Source: JAWVFN01 sp963696625 (GTDB lineage: Bacteria > Actinomycetota > Thermoleophilia > Solirubrobacterales > 70-9). From it: a stretch of 23,822 nt of DNA. This document shows positions 15,377-22,357 of the stretch, piece by piece (within the stretch, counting starts at the first letter, position 1; each line of letters begins with the position of its first letter). The stretch spans positions 1 to 23,822 of the forward strand of contig CAVOKZ010000004.1 of assembly GCA_963696625.1 (NCBI GenBank), in the 5' to 3' direction. The notes under the pieces are model-generated. The model had not been told where the DNA came from. It was given only the letters and a program-made list of their open reading frames with translations, and searched no databases. The position numbers and the translations under genes are program-made.

Positions 15377-16388
15377 ATGTCGGCCCTCGACACTCGCGCG
15401 ATTTCCGAGACCGCGCCGCAGCCTCAAGCCGTTCACGACCCCGCCGACGAGGCGATGTGCGGGCGCGCGCGCGAGCGCTTCGCCGCCGACCGCCGCAAGG
15501 GCGGACGCGTGCCCCTGCGCCGGCGCCGCCACGCGACGATGCCGAACCTGATCATCATCGGCGGGCTCAAGTGCGGAACGACCTCGATCCACCACTACCT
15601 CGGCCTCCATCCCGAGATCCAGATGTCGAAGCCGAAGGAGCTGCAACTTCTTCTGCGCCGAGCAGACCTGGGACCTCGGCCTCGACTGGTACCGCGGGCG
15701 CTTCGACGACCGCTTCCCGGTGCGGGGCGAGTCCTCGCCCCACTACACCAACCAGCCTCGCTTCACCGGCGTCGCCGAACGGATCTCCGAGCACGTCCCC
15801 GACGCGAAGCTGATCTACATGGTCCGCGACCCGATCAGCCGCATGCTCTCGCACTGGCGACACGCGACCGGCGCCGGCTATGAGACGCGCACCGAGATCG
15901 AGGAGGTCCTCTGCGACCCCGGCACGGCCTACATCCAGCGCAGCCGGTACTGGATGCAGCTCCAGCCCTACCTCGAGAACTTCGACTCCTCGCAGATCGC
16001 CGTGATCACCCAGGAGGAGCTCCAGTCAGAGCGCGAGGCGACGATGCGCAAGGCCTTCGAGTTCGCCGGCGTCGACCCCGACTTCACCTCCGAGCAGTTC
16101 GACCGCGAGTGGGAGAAGTCGACGGCGAAGGAGTCCGACAAGTACCAGTTCATGGAGAAGCTGGTCAAGCTGCCGGGCCTCCGCTCGTTCGACCGCAACT
16201 TCGATCGCCTGCCCGAGCGCATGCGCTGGATGGTCGAGAAGGTCGTCCACGACCCGGACAAGCCCTCGGCGCCGAAGCCGCAGCTCTCCGAGGATGCCGT
16301 GAGCAAGATCAAGGGCTGCTTCACCACAGAGGTGGCGGAGCTGCAGAGGTTCGTCGGCCGCGAGTTCGCCGGCTGGAAGAGCTACTGA
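15377..16388 (+). pseudogene. PAPS-dependent sulfotransferase broken by a one-base insertion
   Basis: Two frames together encode a full sulfotransferase of about 336 residues. The first part carries the 5'-phosphosulfate loop MPNLIIIGGLKCGTTSIHHY and stops making sense after MSKPKEL near 15643. The second, one base further on, continues NFFCAEQTWDLGLDWY and holds the 3'-phosphate motif YMVRDPISRMLSHWRH and the rest to SY at 16388. An extra C at about 15644 (CTG-C-AAC) explains it exactly: removing it restores the family's KELNFF. It would transfer sulfate from PAPS to an alcohol or sugar. It could be a real lesion or a sequencing error. ATG 15377 is the first start; ATG 15539 begins closer to the conserved domain. 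Confidence 0.82.
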
Positions 16389-16472
16389 TGGGTCGCGTCT
16401 CGGGCACGGCGCGCGTCCTCGAGGCCGAGGCGGGCCGAGCCCTTCTGGACGATCAGGGCTGACGGCGCCTTG

Positions 16473-16478
16473 TAGGGT
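16473..16478 (+). promoter_or_regulatory. -10 box of leaderless promoter for 16485 operon
   Basis: TAGGGT followed by CCGCCC and then ATG 16485. A near-identical block, TAGGCTCCGCCC, precedes the acyl-CoA dehydrogenase. Confidence 0.45.
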
Positions 16479-16484
16479 CCGCCC

Positions 16485-17108
16485 ATGGGCCTGTTCGACC
16501 GCGGCGAGAAGAAGATCCTCGAGCGAGGGATCGACGGCACGGCCGTAATCCGCAAGGCCGAGAAGGTCGAGGACGACGGCGTCGACGAGCACGGCCGGCG
16601 CGGCCAGTTCGTGCTCAACGACATGCGCGACGCCGGCCTCTGGGGCAAACACAGCTACAAGCTCACGCTCGAGATCAAGATCCCCGAGACCGAGCCGTAC
16701 GAGGTCTCGGGCGAGTTCAGGACGCCGGCCAAGGCCGGGCGCACCGGACTGGTCTCCCACCGGGGTCTGCAGCCGGGCCTCGAGCTGCCGGTCAAGGTCG
16801 ACCGCGACGATTCGCAGCGGGTCGCGATCGACTGGGAGGCGTTTCTCGCCGACCCCGGCCGCAAGGCGGCGGTCAAGGAGGCTGTGCAGGAGGAGAGCGC
16901 CAACGCCAACAAGCGCATGCTCGATGCCAATCCCGACCTCGCCCAGCAGATGAGGACCAACAATGCCAATGCAGTCAAGGTCTGGGCGAATGCGGTCAAG
17001 ACCGGCGAGATGAGCCGCGAAAAGTTCGACAAGACAGTGGACCTCGAGGTCAAGGTCGGGCGCATGGACCCGGCCGACGCCGAAGCGGCGCGAGCGACGC
17101 TGGACTAG
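16485..17108 (+). CDS. Hypothetical protein, beta-rich N-terminus and helical C-terminus
   Basis: A 207-residue protein of no recognised family. The N-terminal part (1-125) looks like a beta-rich domain: a short amphipathic opening MGLFDRGEKKILERG, then IDGTAVIRKAEKVEDDG, SYKLTLEIKIPETEPYEVSGEF and LPVKVDRDDSQRVAIDWEAF, a style seen in soluble proteins with an OB-like or DUF3592-like core. The C-terminal part (126-207) is helical and charged, rich in Asn/Ala (ANANKRMLDANPDLAQQMRT), ending in a region resembling a short oligomerisation helix pair. There is no signal or membrane segment. It is first of an operon; the RpiB-like gene follows after 10 nt. Confidence 0.75.
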   Translation: MGLFDRGEKKILERGIDGTAVIRKAEKVEDDGVDEHGRRGQFVLNDMRDAGLWGKHSYKLTLEIKIPETEPYEVSGEFRTPAKAGRTGLVSHRGLQPGLELPVKVDRDDSQRVAIDWEAFLADPGRKAAVKEAVQEESANANKRMLDANPDLAQQMRTNNANAVKVWANAVKTGEMSREKFDKTVDLEVKVGRMDPADAEAARATLD

Positions 17109-17118
17109 TGGACTAGCC

Positions 17119-17559
17119 ATGCGGATCGCGGTCGCGGCGGACGAGCGGGCCGGAGTCGCCGAGGCGGTCCTCGATCAGCTCCGCGAGCGCGGACACGAGC
17201 CCGTCGCCCACGGCGCCCTCTCCGACGACGAGCGCGACGACTGGGCCTGGGCCTCCGAGGCCGCCGCCCGCGACGTCGCCGAGGGGCGCGCCGAGCAGGC
17301 GGTCGTCTGCTGCTGGACCGGTACCGGCGCCTCGATCGCCGCCAACAAGGTCGCTGGGATTCGCGCGGCCCTCTGTCTCGACGCGCAGACGGCGGAGGGG
17401 GCGCGCAAGTGGAACGACGCCAACGCGCTCGCGATCAGCCTCCGCGCGACCTCCGAGGCCGAGCTCGGCGAGATCCTCGACGCCTGGTTCGCCGCCGAGC
17501 CCAGCGACAGCGACGAGGACCGCGCCAACGTCGAGCACCTCGGGGAGATGGAGAAATGA
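17119..17559 (+). CDS. RpiB/LacA-LacB family sugar-phosphate isomerase
   Basis: A 146-residue protein of the ribose-5-phosphate isomerase B family. It starts MRIAVAADERAG, with the conserved early Asp (Asp8). The active-site loop reads VVCCWTGTGASIAANKVAGIRAAL, in which the catalytic-type Cys is followed by Trp rather than the usual Gly. The family's NDAN motif is kept (KWNDANALAIS). It would interconvert ribose-5-phosphate and ribulose-5-phosphate or a related pair; the altered loop leaves the substrate open. An acidic tail of about 20 residues follows the domain. Its TGA overlaps the ATG of the RibD-C gene (ATGA), so the two are translated together. Confidence 0.85.
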   Translation: MRIAVAADERAGVAEAVLDQLRERGHEPVAHGALSDDERDDWAWASEAAARDVAEGRAEQAVVCCWTGTGASIAANKVAGIRAALCLDAQTAEGARKWNDANALAISLRATSEAELGEILDAWFAAEPSDSDEDRANVEHLGEMEK

Positions 17560-18259
17560 CCGACCTGACCCGGCTGCTGCCGGATCCGGGAGCGACGACG
17601 GTCGAGGAACAGCTCGCCGCGCTCGAGCCCGGGCCCGCTCCGGACGACCGCCCCCACGTCGCGCTCAACTTCGCCACCACCGTCGACGGCTACGGCGCGA
17701 TCGGCGGGCGCTCGGGTCCGATCGGCTCCGACGTCGACACCGCGATGCTGGCCGGGCTGCGGCGGCGCTTTCAGGCGGTGATGATCGGCGCCGGGACGAT
17801 GCGCGCCGAGCGCTACGGGCCGATGCCCGACGGCCGACCGCTGGTCATCGTCTCCGGGCGGCTCGACCTGCCCTGGGACGCCGAGGCCTTCAGCTCGGGC
17901 GAGGGCAAGGTCATCGTCTTCACCGCTGAGCCCGAGGCCGAGCCGCCCGAGACCGCGACGCCGGTCGAGGTGGTCCGGCGCGACGAGCACGTGGCGATCG
18001 GCGAGGCGCTGCGGCACCTGCGCACCGAGAACGGCATCGAGACCCTGCTCTGCGAGGGCGGGCCCGGCCTCCACGCCCAGCTCCAGCGGGACGGCCTCGC
18101 CGACGGCTCTTCCTCACGATCGCCCCCAGGCTCGCCGGCGGCCCCGGCCCCCACATCCTCGAGGGCGAGCTTCCCGACGTCGTCGGCCTCGAAATGGCGT
18201 GGCTGCTCGAGCACGAGAGCGAGCTCTTCGCCCGCTACCTGCGTAAGCAGTCCGGCTAG
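17556..18259 (+). pseudogene. RibD C-terminal-type pyrimidine reductase, frameshifted near the end
   Basis: A RibD_C/dihydrofolate-reductase-like domain of about 234 residues. It shows VALNFATTVDGYGAIGGRSG, MIGAGTMRAERYGP, PLVIVSGRLDLPW and LLCEGGPGLHAQL, all typical of NADPH-dependent aminouracil reductases of the riboflavin route or stand-alone relatives. After GLAD (about 18104) the frame is lost. One base missing at GAC-GG-CTC turns the expected ELFLTIAPRLAGGPGPHILE into low-complexity Ser/Pro. The correct continuation is in the -1 frame and ends with TAG at 18257-18259. Without correction the reading frame stops at 18266. It is coupled to the RpiB-like gene by ATGA. It may be a true recent lesion or a base-call error. 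Confidence 0.8.
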
Positions 18260-18299
18260 CCGGTGAATTGGCGCCCGCGTGGCGGATGTGCGCCAAGGC

Positions 18300-18480
18300 C
18301 GGGAGGCTGCTCGGGATCGCCGTGCTCGCTTTGACGCACAGGCACTTAGGGACTACGTCGCCAATCGGCCCGAGGCCCGGCTCCGACTCGCCGAGCGACC
18401 CCCGGGTGGGCATGGCGGGCTCCAGCTACGGCGGGATCATCCAGCTCGTCACGGCCTCGATCGAGGCGGCATCGGCACCG
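18300..18480 (+). pseudogene. Remnant of a CocE/S15-like alpha/beta hydrolase
   Basis: The 285-bp gap before the acyl-CoA dehydrogenase holds a gene fragment. One frame reads FDAQALRDYVANRPEARL (from 18330), and the next frame continues DPRVGMAGSSYGGIIQLVTA (from 18397). This order and the GSSYGG nucleophile elbow match the S15/CocE-type hydrolases of actinobacteria, so the frames belong to one former gene with an inserted base between them. No start, N-terminal domain or C-terminal half is left. The rest of the gap holds only the promoter of the next gene. Confidence 0.55.
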
Positions 18481-18528
18481 CCGCCAAGGGCGGGGGCGGC
18501 ACGCGGAGCGCGCGTGAAACAACGGGAG

Positions 18529-18534
18529 TAGGCT
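18529..18534 (+). promoter_or_regulatory. -10 box of acyl-CoA dehydrogenase promoter
   Basis: TAGGCT, then 10 nt, then ATG 18545. The predicted leader is 2-4 nt at most, with no Shine-Dalgarno site. It shares TAGGNTCCGCCC with the 16485 promoter. Confidence 0.4.
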
Positions 18535-18544
18535 CCGCCCTCGG

Positions 18545-19816
18545 ATGGATTTCACCCCGACCCCACAGGTCACCGAGCTGCTGGAGAGGGTTCGCGCGTT
18601 CATGGACGAGGACGTCTATCCGAACGAGGCAGAGGCGATCAAGGCCCTCGACGACGAGGTCAAGCCCGGTGTCGCCTATCCGCAGCTGTTCATCGAGATC
18701 CGTGAGAGGGCCAAGGACGAGGGCCTCTGGAACCTGTTCATGCCCGACGAGCGCTACGGACCGGGCCTCAAGAACTGGGAGTACGCGATGCTCTGCGAGG
18801 AGATGGGCCGCAGCCCGATCCTCGCGCCGATGGCGTTCAACTGCTCGGCCCCGGACACCGGCAACTCCGAGATCCTCGCCGAGCACGGCACCGACGAGCA
18901 GAAGGACCGCTGGCTGACGCCGCTGCTCGAGGGCACGATCCGCAGCTGCTTCTCGATGACCGAGCCCGAGGTCTCGGGGTCGGACCCGACCAAGCTCCAG
19001 ACCCGCGCCGAGCTCGACGGCGGCGAATGGGTGATCAACGGCCACAAGTGGTTCACCTCGGGCGCGGTCGGCGCCGAGCTGGCGATCGCGATGGTCGTCA
19101 GCGACCCCGACGCCAATCCCTACGCGAAAGCTTCGATGATCCTCGTGCCCCTCGACACCCCGGGCATGACCGTCGTCCGCCCGGTGCCGGTGATGGGCCA
19201 CGACAAGGGCCCGGGCCACTGCGAGATTCTCTACGAGGACTGCCGCGTGCCCGAGGCCAACCTGCTCGGCGAGCGCGGCGCCGGATTCGTCATCGCCCAG
19301 GATCGCTTGGGCCCGGGCCGCATCCACCACTGCATGCGCGCGATCGGCACCGCCGAGCGGGCGATCGAGATGATGTGCGACCACGCCAACAAGCGCGAGG
19401 TGATGGGCGGCCGGCTCGCCGACCAGCAGTTCGCCCAGGACTTCATCGCGCTCTCGCGGATGGAGGTCGACCAGGCCCGCCTGCTCACCCTCTACGCCGC
19501 CTGGCAGATGGACACCGAGGGCAAGCGCCGCGCCCGCCAGGCGATCTCCCAGATCAAGGTCGTCGCCGCCAACATGGTCATGAACGTGCTCGACCGCGCG
19601 ATCCAGATGCACGGCTCGCTGGGCATGAGCGACGACACGCCGCTCGCCGGCATGTGGCGCTTCAGCCGCATGCTCAAGGTCGCCGACGGCCCCGACGAGG
19701 TCCACAAGATGGTCATCGCCCGCCGCGAGCTGAACCGCCGTGCGAAGGCGACCGGGGACGGCGCCAACGGCGGCGGCCCGGTGAAGCCTTCAGAAGCTCC
19801 GGCCGCGGCCTCCTAG
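18545..19816 (+). CDS. Acyl-CoA dehydrogenase, ACAD10/ACAD11-like
   Basis: A 423-residue FAD-dependent acyl-CoA dehydrogenase. The domain order is intact: N-terminal helical part (LFMPDERYGPGLKNWEYA), middle beta domain with SMTEPEVSGSDPTKLQTRA and GHKWFTSGAVGAELAI, and C-terminal helical part. The segment RLGPGRIHHCMRAIGTAERA and LADGPDEVH-type end (VADGPDEVHKMVIARREL) match the subfamily that includes the dehydrogenase domains of animal ACAD10 and ACAD11. Those act on phosphorylated 4-hydroxyacyl-CoAs as well as, or instead of, plain acyl-CoAs. purU follows after 5 nt. An APH-like kinase and a HAD protein lie just beyond, the other parts of ACAD10. A Gly/Ala/Pro-rich tail ends the protein. 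Enzyme class is firm; substrate is inferred. Confidence 0.92.
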   Translation: MDFTPTPQVTELLERVRAFMDEDVYPNEAEAIKALDDEVKPGVAYPQLFIEIRERAKDEGLWNLFMPDERYGPGLKNWEYAMLCEEMGRSPILAPMAFNCSAPDTGNSEILAEHGTDEQKDRWLTPLLEGTIRSCFSMTEPEVSGSDPTKLQTRAELDGGEWVINGHKWFTSGAVGAELAIAMVVSDPDANPYAKASMILVPLDTPGMTVVRPVPVMGHDKGPGHCEILYEDCRVPEANLLGERGAGFVIAQDRLGPGRIHHCMRAIGTAERAIEMMCDHANKREVMGGRLADQQFAQDFIALSRMEVDQARLLTLYAAWQMDTEGKRRARQAISQIKVVAANMVMNVLDRAIQMHGSLGMSDDTPLAGMWRFSRMLKVADGPDEVHKMVIARRELNRRAKATGDGANGGGPVKPSEAPAAAS

Positions 19817-19821
19817 CACCG

Positions 19822-20685
19822 ATGAAGGCCGGGGCCTCCACCGCCCGGCTGCTGATCTCCTGCCCTGACCGGCCGGGCATCGTCGCCGCGGCGTCGAGCT
19901 TCCTCTTCGGCCACGGCGCCAACATCGTCTCCTCCGATCAGCACTCGACCGACCCCGAGGGCGGCCGCTTCTTCATGCGCATGGAGTTCCTCACCGTGGG
20001 CATGGATCTCGCCGGCGAGGAGCTCGAGGACGCCTTTCGCGCCGATGTCGCCGAGCGCTTCGAGATGCAGTGGCACATCTCCCACCCCGGCGAGCGCAAG
20101 CGGGTCGCGATCCTCGCCTCCCGGTACGAGCACTGCCTGCTCGACCTACTGTGGCGCCGGCGCCGCGGCGAGCTCGACGCCGAGGTGGTGCTGGTCGCCT
20201 CCAACCACTCCGACGTCGAGCGAGACGTGTCGTCCTTCGGCGTCCCCTTCCACCTGGTCCCGGTGCCGCCCGACGGCAAGCCCGAGGCGGAGGCGCAGCT
20301 GCTCGAGCTGCTCGCCGGAAAGGTGGACCTGGTCATCCTCGCCCGCTACATGCAGGTGCTCTCCGGGGACTTCCTCAAGCGGCTCGGCGTGCCGCTGATC
20401 AACATCCACCACTCCTTCCTGCCCGCGTTCGCCGGCCGGGACCCTTACCAGCAGGCCCACGAGCGGGGAGTGAAGATCATCGGCGCCACCGCCCACTACG
20501 TGATCGAAGAGCTCGACGCCGGCCCGATCATCGAACAGGACGTCGGCCGCGTCTCACACCGAGACGCCGTCGAGGAGCTGGTCCGCCTCGGTGAGGAGAT
20601 CGAGCGCCGCGTCCTCGCCCGGGCGGTGAAGCTGCACCTCGAGGAGCGGGTGCTGGTCCACGAGAACCGGACCGTGATCTTCTGA
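19822..20685 (+). CDS. purU: Formyltetrahydrofolate deformylase
   Basis: A 287-residue PurU. It hydrolyses 10-formyl-tetrahydrofolate to tetrahydrofolate and formate, balancing one-carbon pools and supplying formate for purine synthesis. It starts with an ACT domain (LLISCPDRPGIVAAASSFLF, about 9-85). The formyltransferase-fold catalytic domain follows, with VAILASRYEHCLLDLLWR, VILARYMQVLSGDFL, INIHHSFLPAFAGRDPY (catalytic Asn-x-His and HxSxLP) and DAGPIIEQD with the catalytic Asp. ATG 19822 lies 5 nt after the acyl-CoA dehydrogenase stop, so the two are co-transcribed, though no metabolic link is obvious. It ends 7 bp from the convergent kinase gene. Confidence 0.95.
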   Translation: MKAGASTARLLISCPDRPGIVAAASSFLFGHGANIVSSDQHSTDPEGGRFFMRMEFLTVGMDLAGEELEDAFRADVAERFEMQWHISHPGERKRVAILASRYEHCLLDLLWRRRRGELDAEVVLVASNHSDVERDVSSFGVPFHLVPVPPDGKPEAEAQLLELLAGKVDLVILARYMQVLSGDFLKRLGVPLINIHHSFLPAFAGRDPYQQAHERGVKIIGATAHYVIEELDAGPIIEQDVGRVSHRDAVEELVRLGEEIERRVLARAVKLHLEERVLVHENRTVIF

Positions 20686-20692
20686 CCGCGAC

Positions 20693-21724
20693 TCAGTCGA
20701 GGCGGTCGACGGCGGCCGAGGCTGCGACCGCGATGTCGTCGACGACCTTGGCGAACTGGGCCTCGCCCTCGTCGGCCTTGCCGTAGGCGCCGGCCTTGAC
20801 GCGGGAGACAATGCCCTCGGCGATCACCGCTAGCTTCCAGAGGCCGAGGGCGACGTAGAAGTCGATCTGCGAGAGGTCGCGGCCCGAAGCCTCCGCGTAG
20901 AGCGCCGGGATCTCGTCCTGCCCCGGGAACCCGGCGATCGCGGTCGGCGGATCGACGTTGGGCAGGATCTGCTCGTCGGGATCGCCCCAGTAGACCATCA
21001 GCATGCCGACGTCGGCGAGCGGGTCGCCGAGGGTCGAGAGCTCCCAGTCGACGACCGCGGCGATCTCCCCCGAGGGCGCGAGGATCATGTTGTCGAGGCG
21101 GTAGTCGCCGTGGACGATGGTCGCCGGGCCCTGCTCGGGGACGCGCTCGGTGAGCCGGTCGTGGACCTCGTCGACGAGGGGAACCTCCCGGGTCTTGGAG
21201 CCTTCCCACTGGCCCTGCCAGCGCTTCAGCTGGCGCTGGACGTACTCCTCCTTGCGGCCCAGGTCGCCGAGCCCGACCGCGTCCGGGTCGACCTCGTGGA
21301 GCTTGACCAGGGTCTCGACCACCCGCTCGCCGATCTTGCGCCGCTCGGCCTCGTCGAACTTCTCGGCCTCGGCCGCGTTTCGCACGATCGGGCCGTCGAC
21401 GAAGCCCATGACGAAGAACGGAGCGCCGTTGACCGATTCGTCCTCGCAGAAGCCGGCCAGCGGAGGAACCGGTACCTCGGAGTCCTGGAGCGCGGCGATG
21501 CACCTGACCTCGCGCGACATGTCGTGGGCGTTGCCGAGCGCCTTGCCGAGCGGCGGGCGGCGCAGCGCCCAGCGGCCGCCGTTCGAGTCGGTGACCCCGA
21601 AGGTGAGGTTCGATCGCCCGCCCGAGATGCGGCTGAACTCGAGCGGCGGCGTGGCGCCCTCGACGTTTGCCTTGAACCATCCCTCGACCCGCTCGCGGTC
21701 GATGCCCTCGATCTCCTCACTCAC
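20693..21724 (-). CDS. APH-family kinase, ACAD10/ACAD11-type
   Basis: A 343-residue phosphotransferase of the aminoglycoside-phosphotransferase (APH/choline kinase) fold. The catalytic loop is HGDYRLDNMI with Asp207, and the metal site is VVDWELSTLGDPLADVG with Asp226. The N-lobe has SGGRSNLTF and WALRRPP, where the usual ATP-binding Lys appears as Arg. HGDxRxDN and IDWELSTLGxP are the pattern of the kinase domain of ACAD10/ACAD11 and of LvaA-like enzymes that phosphorylate 4-hydroxyacyl-CoA, rather than of antibiotic kinases. It is divergent from the HAD gene with 24 bp between starts and convergent with the ACAD-purU operon. The start GTG 21724 fits the leaderless -10 box 7 nt away. Confidence 0.88.
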   Translation of the reverse strand: MSEEIEGIDRERVEGWFKANVEGATPPLEFSRISGGRSNLTFGVTDSNGGRWALRRPPLGKALGNAHDMSREVRCIAALQDSEVPVPPLAGFCEDESVNGAPFFVMGFVDGPIVRNAAEAEKFDEAERRKIGERVVETLVKLHEVDPDAVGLGDLGRKEEYVQRQLKRWQGQWEGSKTREVPLVDEVHDRLTERVPEQGPATIVHGDYRLDNMILAPSGEIAAVVDWELSTLGDPLADVGMLMVYWGDPDEQILPNVDPPTAIAGFPGQDEIPALYAEASGRDLSQIDFYVALGLWKLAVIAEGIVSRVKAGAYGKADEGEAQFAKVVDDIAVAASAAVDRLD

Positions 21725-21748
21725 GCGGCGGACAATATTGTGCGCCGG
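21725..21748. promoter_or_regulatory. Symmetric bidirectional leaderless promoter on a 10-bp palindrome
   Basis: The only AT-rich block here is ACAATATTGT (21732-21741), a perfect palindrome. It gives TATTGT on each strand, and each box is followed by exactly 7 nt and then a GTG start (21724 on minus, 21749 on plus). Both genes would therefore be transcribed without a leader from one central site. Confidence 0.6.
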
Positions 21749-22357
21749 GTGGTCAAGGCTCTGATCTTCGACTTCGGCGGCGTGCTGACGAACCCCGTGT
21801 GGGAGAGCTTCGAGCTCTTCTGCAAGCAGGACGGCCTCGACCCCGACTCGATCAAGGAGCTCTTCCGCAACGACCGCGCCGCGCTCGCCGACCTGCGCGA
21901 GCTCGAGAAGGGCACGGTCGAGGAGTCCGAGTTCGAGCGCCGCCTCGCCGAGCGGCTCGGGCTGGACTCGAGCGAGGGGCTGATCGAGCGGCTGTTCGCC
22001 GGAATGACCCCGCTCGAGGAGATGATCGAGGTCGTGCGCGTCGCCCGCGGCGCCGGGCTGAAGACCGGGCTGCTCTCCAACTCATGGAGCGTCTCGCACT
22101 ATGACCGCGACCTGCTCGAGGAGCTGTTCGACGTCGCGATCATCTCCGGCGAGGTCGGCCTGCACAAGCCGCAGGTGGAGATCTACCGGCTCACCGTCGA
22201 GAAACTGGGCGTAGAGCCGTCTGAGTGCGTATTCATCGACGACCTGCGCGAGAACTGCGAAGCGGCCGAGGCGATCGGCATGACCGCGATCCGCCACCGC
22301 CACCCCGTCGAGACGATTCCGAAGCTCGAGAGCTTGACCGCGTTGCAGCTCTCCTAA
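21749..22357 (+). CDS. HAD-family hydrolase, ACAD10/epoxide-hydrolase N-domain-like
   Basis: A 202-residue HAD-superfamily protein. Motif I is FDFGGVLT with Asp8; the usual second Asp is Gly10, as in several HAD relatives such as the N-domain of ACAD10. Motif II is LLSNSW (Ser110), motif III Lys140 in HKPQVEIY, and motif IV FIDDLREN (Asp164/Asp165). A helical cap lies between (about 15-85). The missing acid/base Asp lowers the odds of ordinary phosphatase activity. The start GTG 21749 is preferred over GTG 21740 because TATTGT is 7 nt upstream and VKALIFDFGG is the normal family start. Its gene is paired with the APH-like kinase. It overlaps the convergent transporter by 4 nt. Confidence 0.85.
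   Translation: MVKALIFDFGGVLTNPVWESFELFCKQDGLDPDSIKELFRNDRAALADLRELEKGTVEESEFERRLAERLGLDSSEGLIERLFAGMTPLEEMIEVVRVARGAGLKTGLLSNSWSVSHYDRDLLEELFDVAIISGEVGLHKPQVEIYRLTVEKLGVEPSECVFIDDLRENCEAAEAIGMTAIRHRHPVETIPKLESLTALQLS

Noticed and set aside
16388..16462. 24-codon frame overlapping the sulfotransferase stop (TGATG)
   Set aside because: No domain or independent start signal; it ends before the promoter of the next gene, and such short frames are common in GC-rich DNA.
20693..21724. Aminoglycoside resistance kinase
   Set aside because: Only the fold is shared; HGDYRLDN and DWELSTLGDP match the ACAD10/11-type kinase group, and the context is acyl-CoA metabolism.
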